Origin: CAZACQ01 sp964483725
Lineage (GTDB): Bacteria; Patescibacteriota; Gracilibacteria; Absconditabacterales; Absconditicoccaceae
DNA length: 64,000 bases
Reading direction: 5' to 3'
Assembly (NCBI GenBank): GCA_964483725.1
Contig: CAZACQ010000001.1
Coordinates: forward strand, 36,351 to 100,350
In this document: piece by piece, positions 1-11,534 of the stretch
How positions within the stretch are numbered: position 1 is the first letter of the stretch
Layout: each line of letters begins with the position of its first letter
Position numbers and translations under genes: made by a program
Notes under the pieces: generated by a model
Told to the model about the DNA's origin: nothing
What the model saw: the letters and a program-made list of their open reading frames with translations, nothing else
Databases searched by the model: none

Positions 1-1
1 A

Positions 2-1141
2 TCTGAGATGAAAAATCCTGATTATAAGTTTATGGATAATTTATTTTTACCATCTATAAATATCTGGAAAGATACTTATACTTGAGAACTTACAGATGAA
101 TTGATGTGACAAGATTATATGGAATTAAATAATTTCATAGATACAAATTTACTTGTTAATTGGTCAGATTTTTTTAGTAATATGTGAGAAGATTTTCCGG
201 ATAATGATATAACAACTATTTCTATATGAGAAGTTGAACCTATTGATAATGATAAGTTTAGTATATGAATACAAGTAGATTTTGAAGCACCAGATAGACG
301 TAACTTTTTAATGCTTATTGATAAATTATCTATGACTTCAAATGAAAGGAATATTGGGCTTATTAATGAATTTGTTTATAATATGTTTTTAGTTATAAAA
401 GATAAGAGAGAAGACTATATTGATGAGATAAAAGAAGATTGAGTTATTGAAGATACTGATTATTATGATGATGAATATGATTTTATATCTCATGAAATAT
501 ATGAATTGATTTTAGATTTTAATGATGAAGACTCTGATAATAGTGATATTGAAAATAGTGAATTAATTGATTCTGATATAATTAGAGCTACAATTAACTC
601 ATCAGTTTGATGTGATTATGATGCAGAGTGTTTTTACGAGTTTAGAGATAGATATAGATCTATTCCAAATCTTGCATATCCTTTAGGTGATGATTTAATT
701 GAAGATGAACAACTAGTTGATGAATTCTTTAAGTTTTTTTCAAACTTGCAACCAATAATAAATCTTAATGATTTTGATTTTAGAAAAGTTGAAGAGTCAA
801 GATCTGAACCAGCTCATTATGTTTGAAGTTTCAATATTGATTTTTTTTGAACTTATATGGATGATGAGGAAGTGGAAGAAATTGAATCTTTCTTATGACA
901 AAAATGTATATGAGAAGATGAGTTTTGACATGAATCTTGAATTGATTTGGTTGAAGATAGATTAGAGTCTCATTCTCATTGAGATATAGATTTAGATTCG
1001 TCAGAGTTAAATGACTTAAATGACTTAGAAAATATATTCAATGAAATATGAAGTGAGTTTTCATGATTGCCTAATCATATGAAAGCAAAAAGATATTTTG
1101 AAATATATAGAATGCTTTATGATTGAAATTTATGTGATTAA
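2..1141 (+). CDS. PilO-like type IV pilus assembly protein, 5' truncated
   Basis: The reading frame is open from the window edge, so the true start lies outside; at least 379 residues are seen, ending in TAA. The first 20 or so visible residues begin near a Met at codon 3. A central stretch (DFEAPDRRNFLMLIDKLS, about residues 90-110) resembles the ferredoxin-like part of PilO-family alignment proteins. The C-terminal half is very acidic (Asp/Glu-rich). It lies 27 bp upstream of a PilB-type ATPase and PilC, which supports a pilus role. No membrane helix is visible in the part present; it may be in the missing N-terminus. PilO assignment is tentative; the pilus context is firmer than the family call. 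Confidence 0.45.
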
Positions 1142-1168
1142 TATAATTTAAATTTAAATATAATACAA

Positions 1169-2500
1169 ATGTCAGATACTATACAAAATTATAGGTCTCA
1201 ATTAGAGGAAGCTATAGTTCAAGTTGATACCATTAAAATTTTTGATAATTTATTAACAATATGAGTGGAGATGTGAGCATCAGATATCCATATTGAACCT
1301 TTTGAGAATTACTCAAGGGTTAGGCTCAGGATAGACTGAGTTTTACAAGAGCTTATACAATATCCCAAGAATATACAAGAGACCTTAATAGCTAAATTTA
1401 AAATTGAGTCAGGTCAAATGAGGCCAGATGAAAAAAGACTTCCTCAAGATGCTAGAGTTTCTACAACAACCCTTACAAATAAAGAAATTGATCTTCGTGC
1501 TAATACCTTACCTACAGTTTGGTGAGAAAAGTTAGTTATGAGAATAGTAGATAAATCAAAGAAAGTTCCACCACTGGATGTAATGTGAATAGAATGAAAA
1601 AATAATGATATACTATATAAAGCAATAACAGTTCCAAATTGAATAGTTCTTACTACTTGACCTACTTGATCAGGTAAATCTACAACTTTATATGCTGCAT
1701 TAGACTATATTAATCAAGTAGATGTTAATATTACAACATATGAAGATCCAGTTGAAAATAAAGCTGACTGATTAAACCAATCTCAGGTGAGAGCAGATAT
1801 ATGATACTCATTTGCTCAATGACTAAGAGCAGCACTTAGACAGGATCCTGATATAATAATGGTATGAGAAATTAGAGATGAAGAAACATTGGAAACAGCA
1901 ATGGAGGCAGCTATGACATGACATCTTGTTTTTTCTACAATACATGCGAATTCTGCTGCTGAGACTATAACAAGAATATTAAATATGTGAGCTCAAACAT
2001 ATATGATATGATGAACATTTAATTTAGTTATGGCTCAAAGGCTTGCAAGAACTGTGTGCCCTCATTGTAAAGATGAAGTAAATCTAAAAGAAGAATTTCC
2101 TATCTACTTTAGATATGCTATAGAAACTCTTCAAAATATTCCTAAGGAAACTTTGGTGAGTGAGCTTAAGTCTAGAGGTATATCAAAAGAGGATTTTGAT
2201 AAATTTGCAAAAGAAGGTATATGATATATTTGAACGTGAAAAGATCCTAAAACATGAGAAAAATGTTCAGTTTGTTGATGAACATGAGCTAAATGAAGAA
2301 TATGAATATATGAGTTTCTAGAGTTTACTGACGATATAAAATCATTACTAATGAAATGATCTACATCATTTGAATTAGAAAACTATGCTCTTGATAATTG
2401 AATGATAAATTTAGAAAGGGATGCTTTATTTAAGACTATATCTTGAAAAATATCATTAGATACTGTATATAAACTTACAAAGCATAAAGAAGTGAATTAA
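1169..2500 (+). CDS. pilB: Type IV pilus extension ATPase (PilB/GspE type)
   Basis: 443 residues with UGA=Gly. Hexameric secretion ATPase that powers pilus assembly at the inner membrane. Seen: GASDIHIEP near residue 37, Walker A TGPTGSGKST near 160-169 (two of its glycines are UGA), the Asp/His boxes, and Walker B DIIMVGEIRDEE near 230. A tetracysteine zinc motif of the PilB/GspE type is present (CPHC near 296, CSVC near 364), with about 65 residues between the pairs. The usual N-terminal N1/N2 domains are absent: the protein starts just before the DIHIEP region, so it is shorter than classical PilB. The zinc motif argues against PilT. It shares an operon with the upstream PilO-like gene and pilC (23 bp downstream). 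Confidence 0.9.
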
Positions 2501-2523
2501 ATTTAAATATTATATTATTTATT

Positions 2524-3636
2524 ATGGAAAATAAACAACTTTCACTCCAAAAAATTATGGATAATTTCAATAAACCAAAGCTTGATAATAAAGTTTGATT
2601 TTTCAGGCTTTTAGCAGTTACTCAAAAAGCTGGTTTATGAATAAGAGATTCACTTAATGCAATCTTAAATTGAGAGTCCCATCCTTGAATGAGAAAAATA
2701 ATAATTTCTATGATAGAAAGTGTTAGTAAATGAGTTTCTTTAGCTGAAGCTTTAAAGGTGCATTCAGACTTTTTTAATACTGATGAAATTGCACTTATAC
2801 AGTCTGCTGAGACTATGTGAAATATGCCAGAAGTATTGCAAAATTTATCAGATGAGTTAGAAAACCATCAAAAACTTATGGGTAGGATTAAGTGAGCTAT
2901 GATATATCCGGGAGCAGTCATTTTTATTGCAATACTTGCAGTTATAATATTATTAATTTTTGTGATTCCAACAATGGCAGAAATGTTCCCTGATGATACA
3001 GATTTACCAGGAATTACTGTTTTTATGCTTTGAGCATCTGATTTTATGCAGTCTTTTTGGTATTTGGTTGTATTTTGATTTGTATGAATATTTTTCTCAA
3101 TAACTTTGTCTTATAAGTTCATAATGCCATTTAAAATATGGGTTGATAAGCAAATGATTTCTGCTCCAAAAATATGATGAATTGCAATGAAATTTAATTT
3201 ATATAGATTTTCTAAACTTTTATGAGATTTTTATAATGCTTGAGTGAGTCCTGTTGAATCACTTCATCAAATATCACAGATATTGGGTAATTATCATTAT
3301 AAAACAAAAACAATTAATGTTAAAAATGATCTTGAGCTTTGATTATGATTTGTTGAATCACTAGAATGATCTTGGTTATTTGATCCAATTCTTGTTCAGG
3401 TTATATGAATATGAGAAGATACCTGAAATGTATGAGAAGTTTTGATAAAGATGGCAAACTTTTATAGAGATCAGCTTGATGCTGAAATAGAATGAGCTAT
3501 GAAACTTATTGAACCATTATTAATGGCAGTTATTGCGATTATAGTTTGAGTTATAGTTGCATCTGTATTCTTGCCTATGTGAGACTTGGTTGAAACAATT
3601 GCCTTTGTAAACTTATTTCTTTGATTGCTAATTTAA
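2524..3636 (+). CDS. pilC: Type IV pilus inner-membrane platform protein PilC
   Basis: 370 residues. Platform protein of type IV pili/type II secretion (GspF family) that couples the PilB motor to pilin insertion. Two GspF repeats are visible, each starting with a 'FxRLLAVTQKAGLGIRDSL'-type helix (about residues 27-45) and 'KLLGDFYNAGVSPVESL' (about 225-241). Hydrophobic segments lie near 130-155, 175-200 and at the C-terminus, giving the usual three membrane helices. Length is close to the roughly 400 residues of the family. It directly follows pilB. Its last 9 bp overlap the 3' end of the convergent recG gene. Confidence 0.9.
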
Positions 3637-5673
3637 TATATTAGGATCTTTATCTTTAATATCATTCTTTAATCATTCTAAATTATCTAATTTAGGATGA
3701 TTTTTTAGTATTTCTATGGCTGCTGATTGTACTTTTTCCAATAGTTTAGTGTCAGTTAGTATTTCTATTGGTATATCTGTTTGACCTGATTGTCTAAATC
3801 ACAATATTTCTCCTGATCAACGAGTTTCAAGGTCTATTTGGGATAATTTGAATCAATCTGTATATTCTTCCATATGTTTAAGTCTATTTATTGTTTCTTG
3901 TGAACTTGAGCTTGTTGTTAAAAAACAATAAGATTGAAGCTCACTTCTTCATACTCTTCATCTTAATTGGTGTAGTTGTGATAGTCAAAACCTCTCAGCA
4001 TTTTTAATTATAATAATTGTTGCAGTAGGACTATCTACTCAAACTTCTATAACTGTTGTGCTTACAAGTATTTTTATCTCATTATTTTTGAATTTTTTCA
4101 TTATATCTTCTTTCTCTGATGACTTCATTTTTCAATGTAAAAGTCATATTTTTCATTTTAGTTCTTTAAATATATTTTCTGTATTTTCAAACTCTTGTAA
4201 AACATTGCTTACGGATTCTAAACTTTCACTTTCACTTTCTTCTATTAGAGGAGTAATTATGTATGCTTGTTGTCCTTCTTCTATTTTTTGTAGTAACCAT
4301 GGCTTTAATTTATTTAATTCACTTTCTTTAACTAATTTTGTATGTATTGCTTTTCTTCAAGCTGGTAGTTCATCTATTATAGATACATCAAATTCACCAA
4401 AAAATGCTATTGCTAGCGACCTAGGAATTGGGGTTGCTGTCATTTGTAATACATGTGGATTGTTGAATTTTTTAAGATAGCTTCTTTGTTTAACTCAAAA
4501 TTTATGTTGTTCATCTATTACTACTAATCATAAGTCTTTGAAATCTACATTTTCTTGTATTACAGCTGTAGTTCATACAACTATATTAGTCCTTCATGTT
4601 TTTATGTTTTCTTTAATTTTTTCTTTATTTTTGTTACTTACTGATCATGTAAGTAAGTCAAGTTTGTATCAAAGTGGTAAAAGAAATTTATTTATTCCTA
4701 AAAAATGTTGATTTGCTAATACTTCCGTAGGAGTAAGTATTGCAGTTTGTTTTCAAAAAACTTTATTTATATAGTGTGCAACAACTGTTGCAACAATTGT
4801 TTTTCAACTACCCACATCTCATTGAAGCAATCTCATCATTGGTTTTCATGAACTTATATCTTCTATACAGTCTTTTATAGATTTTTTTTGTGCTTTTGTT
4901 AATTCAAAAGGTAACTCTTTAATGAAATCTCTTATAATGTCCCACTTTGGCTCTGATGATTCTTTTTTTATATTTTTATGTTTAGATTTTGCAATTTGTG
5001 ATATTATTTGTACTTTTAATAATTTATCAAAGTATATTCTATATTGTGCTTTTTTTAATTTTTCAAAAGACTCTGGAAAGTGTATATTTTCTATTGCTTC
5101 ATGTAAACTTAATAAATTATAATTATTAATTATATCTTTTGGTAATGTTTCTTTGAAAATTTCTCTTATTTTTCATATATTTTCAGAAATTTTTTTTGAA
5201 AACCAACTAGGTTTAATTCACATCATTTCTGAGTATATTGGATATATTCTTCATACTTCATGTTTTCAGTCTCAACTTTCTCAAGAAAAAAGCATTTTGG
5301 GATTCCAAAATATGATCTTTCATCTTTGCATTTTTGGCTTTCATACTATATTATATCGTTCATTTTCTGATATACTTCTTAAAAAATAAGTGTTATTTAG
5401 AACATTAACAAATATTTTATTTCAAGCTTCATCTTCTGTTATTATTTCTATTAATGTCTTACCTTTAGGTGTTCTAATCATATTTTTTGATATCACTTTT
5501 CATTTTGTTGTTTGTGTACTATTGTCTATTTTTAATTCTGTTGCTTTTTTTATTTGTGTCCTATCTTCATAGTCTCTTGGCATATACATAAAAAAATCTT
5601 TCAAATTATATATTCAATTTGAATTCAGTATATTTATATATTTTGAAGATGTTCTTAACTCTTTTAACCCCAT
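3628..5673 (-). CDS. recG: ATP-dependent DNA helicase RecG
   Basis: 681 residues, the normal RecG length. Branch-migration helicase that remodels stalled forks and Holliday junctions. Seen: an N-terminal wedge-like OB region starting '[15 protein letters not shown]' (about 25-39), Walker A GDVGSGKT near 286-293 followed by [10 protein letters not shown], and the helicase C region with the C-terminal alpha-helical tail. Several Walker A glycines are UGA. Codon 106 (5356-5358) is CGA, probably Trp in this organism. Divergent from ruvX, another Holliday-junction enzyme, 107 bp away. The start ATG is the first in frame and gives MGLKELRTS, matching RecG N-termini. It ends 9 bp inside pilC. Confidence 0.93.
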
Positions 5674-5720
5674 TTTGTATAAATAAATCTGTATAAAACA
5701 TTGTTTATATATCTTTCTTC

Positions 5721-5748
5721 TTGAATTTTATTTTGCTTTGCTTATAAG
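5721..5748 (+). promoter_or_regulatory. Putative sigma70-type promoter for the ruvX gene group
   Basis: TTGAAT, a 16-bp spacer, then TATAAG, ending 32 bp before the ruvX ATG, inside the 107-bp divergent recG/ruvX gap. The 16-bp spacing recurs at other promoters of this window. Confidence 0.45.
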
Positions 5749-5780
5749 ATAATAAATTTATTATTTATTGCAAGAACAAA

Positions 5781-6173
5781 ATGAAAAAGCTTAATAGTGT
5801 GATTTGAATAGATTGGTGAAGCAAATATGTATGATTAGCATATTATAAAGAGGATTGAAATGATATTGTCTTACCAATATGATATATCCTTAATGATGCT
5901 TCCTTTTTTTTTAATTTTTCTGATTTGATATTTAGATATAATATTTCAAAGATAGTTATTTGATATCCAAAAAATTGAGATGAAGTTAAAGAAAAAATTG
6001 ATGAATTTATAAAGCAACTTAAAATTATACTATGAGAAGACTTTCCAATAATTAAACAAAATGAAGATTTCACAACCACTCAGGCTTGAGAGCTTATTTG
6101 AAATTACAGGAAAAATGAATCTACTGATACTATTGCAGCAATGAAGATATTAGAAAATTATAAAAATAGTTAA
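5781..6173 (+). CDS. ruvX: Putative pre-16S rRNA/Holliday junction nuclease RuvX (YqgF)
   Basis: 130 residues, the typical YqgF/RuvX size. RNase H-fold nuclease implicated in 16S rRNA 5' maturation and/or Holliday junction resolution. Seen: GIDWGSKYVGLA near residues 9-20 with the first catalytic Asp, IVIGYPKNGD near 61-70, NEDFTTTQA near 94-102, and TDTIAAMKIL near 117-126 carrying the last acidic residue. The family pattern is complete. It is first of a rightward run and faces recG across a divergent promoter region. Confidence 0.9.
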
Positions 6174-6197
6174 ATTTTAAATATAAACAAGCTATTT

Positions 6198-7145
6198 ATG
6201 AATAATATAAAAAAAGATGAAATTTTGAATAAATTAAAAGAGTATTATAAGTCATGAGAAATAACAAAATCTGAAATACTTTCTATAATTAAGTCTAAAC
6301 CTAAGCATTCATTTTCCGATATTTTGTTATATATTGCATCATTTATTATATTTTTATGAATTTCTTTCTTGATATGAATATATTGGACTGATTTTTCTGC
6401 TTTTATTCAAGTTGTAGTTACATTGTGAACTTGAATAGCATTTTTTATACTTGCAAATATCTTGTTATATAAATTATTATATGCTAATTTGTGATTAGCT
6501 ATTCATTTGATATCAGCTTTTTTGATACCGTTTGGTATATTTGTATATACAGATAATTTTGTGCATTCAAACCTTATTAATGAATACTTATTTTTTTGAT
6601 TAGTTTTTACTTTTATGTCTATATTATATTATGTAAATAATATAAATATTAAAAGTAACTTTTTGCTTTTATTATCTGTATTATTTTGAACTATAGCGTA
6701 TTCATGATTTATAACTTATTTGAATACTTTTTTAAATTTAGACTATTTAAATTATTATTTCTTTATTTTTCTTTGACTGTTTTATTATCTATTATATATA
6801 GTTTTAAAATCTAGTATATACTATTCCTTATCTCATGTCTTGAATTGGTTTTGAGTTATACTTTTCTATATGTGATTTTTCTTTCTAATGGTTTTTTGAT
6901 CAATAATATACGAGTTTATTTCCCCTTTTTTGATATTAGCATGATTATTTTATTATTATATTGAAAATAGGAGATCTGTATTGGTTATATCACTATTCTT
7001 TGTGATATCTTATATACTTTATTTAAATTTTGAGTATTTTTCTGACTATATTGCTTGGCCAATTTTGTTAATACTTCTATGAATTTTAACTATATCTTTA
7101 ATTTTTATCCTCAAAAAAAGAAATAATTTTAATAATATGAATTAA
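6198..7145 (+). CDS. Polytopic membrane protein, DUF2157-like
   Basis: 315 residues. A short soluble N-terminus (KLKEYYKSGEITKSEILSII, about 8-27) reads like the DUF2157 cytoplasmic start, where a helix-turn 'G.I..ee...l' precedes many membrane spans. From about residue 40 on the protein is almost wholly hydrophobic, with roughly nine or ten membrane segments rich in Phe, Ile, Leu and Tyr, and a short basic tail (KKRNNFNN). No catalytic motif was recognised. It sits between ruvX and truB, 24 bp and 5 bp from them, so it is probably cotranscribed. Family membership is a guess; membrane location is secure. Confidence 0.7.
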
Positions 7146-7150
7146 GTATA

Positions 7151-7822
7151 ATGATATTACTGATTGATAAACCAAAATGACGAACAAGTTTTGATGTTGT
7201 TAAGAAAATAAGAAATAAACAAGAATGAAAAACTAAAGTTTGACATAGTTGAACTCTTGATCCTATGGCTACTTGATTATTGGTGATTTGAACTGATAAA
7301 GATACTAAATCTTTGGCTGATATTCAAAAACTAGATAAGGAGTATATAGCAAATATAGATTTCTCTGTATATACTGATACTTGGGATATGGACTATCATA
7401 ATTCAATAAATTATGCAGATCTTGTAAAAACTGATGATGGATTAAAATGAATTAGAAAATCATGAAAGTTTATTAAAGCTCCTAATATTGAAGATATTAA
7501 TAATAAATTAGACATGATAATTCCTGAATTTAATCTCCCCTTACCTGATTTTTCTGCTAAAAAAATAAAATGAAAAAAATCATATGATTTGGCTAGGGCT
7601 TGAAAAACTCTAAATAGAGAACAAGTTATGAAGATAATTTCTTATGAAATACTTTCTTACGATTTTCCAAATTTAGAAATTAAGATCACAGTTTGAAGTT
7701 GAACCTATATTAGGTCTATTGCATACTGGTTATGAAAGGAGTTTGATTTATATTGAACTTTATCATACTTAAGAAGGACAAGGGTATGACTCTATAAAGT
7801 TGAGGATGCTAAACTTATATAG
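7151..7822 (+). CDS. truB: tRNA pseudouridine-55 synthase TruB
   Basis: 223 residues. Isomerises U55 of the tRNA T-loop. Seen: N-terminal LLIDKPKG..TSFDVV and the catalytic loop GHSGTLDPMATG with nucleophile Asp37; YDLARAGK near 150 and the TYIRSIA box near 182-188. It lacks the C-terminal PUA domain of E. coli TruB, as in many small bacteria. Codon 11 (7181-7183) is CGA. In TruB the position after KPKG is commonly aromatic or Met, often Trp, so CGA=Trp fits better than Arg. The start lies 5 bp after the preceding stop. Confidence 0.95.
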
Positions 7823-7880
7823 TTTGACTTTATGTAAATTTTCATTATACATTTTTTATTTATTTTAATAAAATTTTTAA

Positions 7881-9275
7881 ATGAATTCTTCGCCTGAAAG
7901 ATTAAATTGAAATATTTGTGTTTCTAGAAGATGACCTATTTTTGCAGCAGAGAATATTGTTGAAAATATAGAAAATAATTTTTTTCATCAACAAGTTCAA
8001 CATATTTCTCAAACCTCTAGTTCATTAGAGGAGTTGTGACTGACTAAAGAAAGTGCAGAGTATTGGGCTCATAGGTCTTGTGGATATATATGTCTTTTAA
8101 TGTGAATAAAATATTTTTATTGAAATATAAGTTATGATATTGAAAATATTGATTATGATTCTTCTAGGAGCTATGATTTTTTTGATTTTTATAAGTGAGA
8201 AGAAAAATCTTATCCTTTTTATACAAAGAAATCTTGATGGCTTCATTATTGACTTTTACAAATTGCTAGAGAGCTTTGATTATACGGTTTTTATAAGAAA
8301 TTTCCTACTGAAAAACAAGACTTTGTTACAAAACTAGTTTTTTCATTAAAAGAAAATTATTTTGTTACAGCTAGTGTTAATTTTAAATGATCATTAGACC
8401 AAGATTGTAAATGATCTCATCTGGTGGTTATTTCTTGATATGATCTTGATAATAATTCTTTGATTGTTAATGATCCATATAATGATGCTATTAGTTATTT
8501 AGATATAGATGAATTCTTAAATAAATTTAATTGAACTGTGTTTATGATTGCTGAAAAACCAGATGAGGAACTTTTGGTGAGTTCTCCATTTACTATTGAA
8601 AAAGATAATGAATGAAAATGAGATTTTACTTCTATTGTTCCACATCAAGATGAGTTGTCTGCACTAAATTTTGTTAAATCGTTAGATGATGTAGAGACTA
8701 TAGTATTTTCACAAAATCATGAAAGATCTATAAGATTTCGTGTGTGAGATATACTTCTTAGAGTAGATCCAAATAGAATATATACACAACAATGAGCTCT
8801 AAAAACTATATTACAACTTAATAAGCATATAATAGATTCTAGTATACAAGATATAGATTCATATATTGATAAATTAGTCTCTTGAGAAATTGCAATGACT
8901 AAGGAACTAAGTGATGCATTGTCAGTTGTTGATAATATTAGAGAATACTTAGTTTCTAAACTTGATTTTTCTAAGCCTGTAGTTGCTATTCATAATAATA
9001 GATTTTTAAATGTATCTAAGAATTTCATTAGATATGATAAGTATATTAATCAAGAAATGCCCAAAAATTGTTTTGTTATAGTTAATAAAACATACGATTT
9101 TTATCTTCTTCAAAAATTCTGAATAAATGTTGTATTAATTGATGGAATTGAGTGAGATGGCTGATTTTCAGATTTTGCAAATATACAGAGACTTAGGTAT
9201 TTTAATATAGAAACTTGATTTAATAATCAAAAGGAACAAGCTAGGTTATTTAAGTTAGTTTCTTCAATAATTTAA
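7881..9275 (+). CDS. C39-like cysteine peptidase with uncharacterised C-terminal domain
   Basis: 464 residues. The N-terminal half has the papain-like C39 pattern: SCGYICLLMG with candidate nucleophile Cys67, GSHLVVISGYD with His180, and VNDPYND with Asp198. This is the order of the C39_2 family, which cleaves peptides or peptidoglycan-linked substrates. The C-terminal half is different: FRVGDILLRVDPNRIY near 287-302 and VVAIHNNRF near 365-373 are well-defined boxes of a domain I cannot name with confidence. No signal peptide or membrane helix is evident, so action inside the cell or non-classical export is possible. It follows truB by 58 bp. Peptidase call by motif only. Confidence 0.6.
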
Positions 9276-9383
9276 TTAAGTATTATTTAGTGATTTCAAA
9301 AAATTACAATAATTCCTTGAAAATATATATTAGCTAAATAATAATATAACATTATTGTATTTTTAATAAACTAATTTAAATAG

Positions 9384-11426
9384 ATGAAAGCTGAAGAAAA
9401 AAAATTATTACAATTCTTTGAATGATCTGAAAAAAACTTTATAATTCCTGTTTATCAAAGAAATTATGATTGGAAAAAAGAGCAATGTAAACAACTATTT
9501 GATGATATTATAGAAGTAGTTAATTCAAATTTTAGGACACATTTTTTATGAACTATTGTTGCTTATAATGAGGATTGATATTGAAAAGAATTATTAATAA
9601 TTGATTGACAACAAAGATTAACCACCATTTCTATTTTGTTATTAGCAATGTATAATTTATTACATGCAAAGCAAGTATTTTGAGAATATGTGAATGAGGA
9701 ACAAATATATAATGAATTTTTAATAAATAAATATTCAAAAGATCAAACTAAAAAGATTAGATTAAAGCCAATAAAGGATGATAGAGATGCTTTTGAATCA
9801 ATTTTTAGATGAGATCTTATTGAAGATTCAAATATTTCAATAAATTATAATTATTTTGTTGAGAGGATACAAAAACAGGAAATATCAATAGATGATTTAT
9901 ACAAAGCAATAGAACATTTGGTTATAGTTGAAATATTATTAAAAAAATGAGAAGATGACCCACAATTAATATTTGAAAGTTTGAATTCTACCTGACTGGA
10001 GTTAACCGAAGCTGACAAGGTGAGAAACTTTATTTTAATGAAACAAATAAATGAGAAACAGGAGGAATATTATGATAGATATTGGTCAAAAATAGAAAAA
10101 AATACTTCATACAAAGTAAGTAACTTCATAAGAGATTATTTAATCCTTAAAGAAAGAAAAATTCCAAGTTTTTCAAAAATTTATTTAGCATTTAAAGAAT
10201 ATGTTAGGAAACATAACTTGGCAACAGAATATATTTTATCTGATTTACTAAAATACTCATACTATTATGAAAAAATAATAAAAGCAAAAGATGATAATAA
10301 GGAAATTTCTTCAATACTTAATAATATAAATAATCTTGAAGTTATGGTAATGTATCCCTATTTATTGGAGCTTTATGAAGATAAAGATAATTGAATAATT
10401 AGTGAACAAGATTTTATTAGAATACTTAATTTACTTGAAAGTTTTGTTTTTAGAAGATTTATTTGTAATGTTCCTACAAGTTCATTGAATAAAATCTTTA
10501 TGTTGTTGTGAAAAGAAATTAAGAATCAAGTAAATTATGAAGAAAATTATTTTGAAATATTTAAATATGTACTTTTATCCAAAACTTGAAGTCAAAGATT
10601 CCCAAATGATGCAGAGTTTTCTAAAAACTTAAAGAATAAGGATATTTATAATACTCAAAGTAAAAACAAGCTACATTTATTAAAAAGGCTTGAAAGTTTT
10701 TGAAATAGAGAAAGTTATGTAGCTTCTTTGATTGAAGATTGAGTTTTAACTGTAGAGCATATAATGCCAAAAACTTTAACCTTAGAGTGGGAAAAAGAAC
10801 TTTGAGAAAATGCTAAGCAAATACATGAAAATTATTTAGATACTTTATGAAATATAACATTGACTTGATATAATTCAAAATATTCAAATAGGTCTTTTGA
10901 AGAAAAAAAGACAGTTGAAAAATGATTTAATGAAAGTCCTTTGTACTTAAACAATTATATTAAAAATTGTGTTACTTGGTGAGAATCTCAAATTTTGGAA
11001 AGAGCTAATATATTAAAAGATAAGGCCTTACAAATCTGGGGATATCCAACCACGAATTATGAAATACCAAGAGATATATCAAAAACTTTTACTCTAGATG
11101 ATGAAGGTAGTTTTATATGACAAAAAATTATTTGATTTAAGTTTAAGGACAATGAATATGATGTTGCTAATTGGTCTGATTTCTTTCAAAGAGTTGTAAA
11201 AATTCTTTATGATAAAGATCCTGTTTTGATTAATTCATTTAAAAATGAGGATAGATTATCTTGTTGCTTTTTTGATACTGATAAAGAATTATATACTTGT
11301 AGAAAAATTACTACAAATTTGTATTTAAATGTATGAATGAATACCAATAGGAAATTGTATATCTTGAGGATGATTTTTGATAGATTTAATATAGATCTAA
11401 ATGAACTAGAGTTTTATTTTAAATAA
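9384..11426 (+). CDS. GmrSD-like DUF262/DUF1524 restriction-type nuclease
   Basis: 680 residues. The N-terminal DUF262 domain has IPVYQRNYDWKKEQ near 22-35 and the diagnostic DGQQRLTT near 74-81, the ParB-like nucleotide-hydrolysing motif. The middle has SLNSTGLELTEADKVRN. A DUF1524 His-Asn-His-type nuclease follows: VEHIMPKT with His459, then LGNITLTGYNSKYSN. The last 120 residues form an extra domain often attached to this family. GmrSD proteins are type IV restriction enzymes against modified phage DNA; relatives include RloF and BrxU/SspE. It stands alone with 108-bp gaps on both sides, no methylase and no dnd genes. UGA-Gly use matches its neighbours, so the gene is adapted to this code. 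Confidence 0.85.
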
Positions 11427-11534
11427 TGAAAATTTACTAATTTAAGCTTATTATTAAGCAAACTGTCCTTGATAATACAAGACAATTCATTATATTAACT
11501 TCAATAATTTATTATATTAATTACTTTTAAATAA

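Noticed and set aside
4058..4480. 140-codon plus-strand open frame
   Set aside because: It lies antisense to recG, has no family match and is explained by codon use of the real gene on the other strand.
11446..11480. Small inverted repeats after the GmrSD-like gene (GCTTA/TAAGC and TGTC-TTG/CAA-GACA)
   Set aside because: Short or bulged stems and no T tract; not enough to call a terminator.
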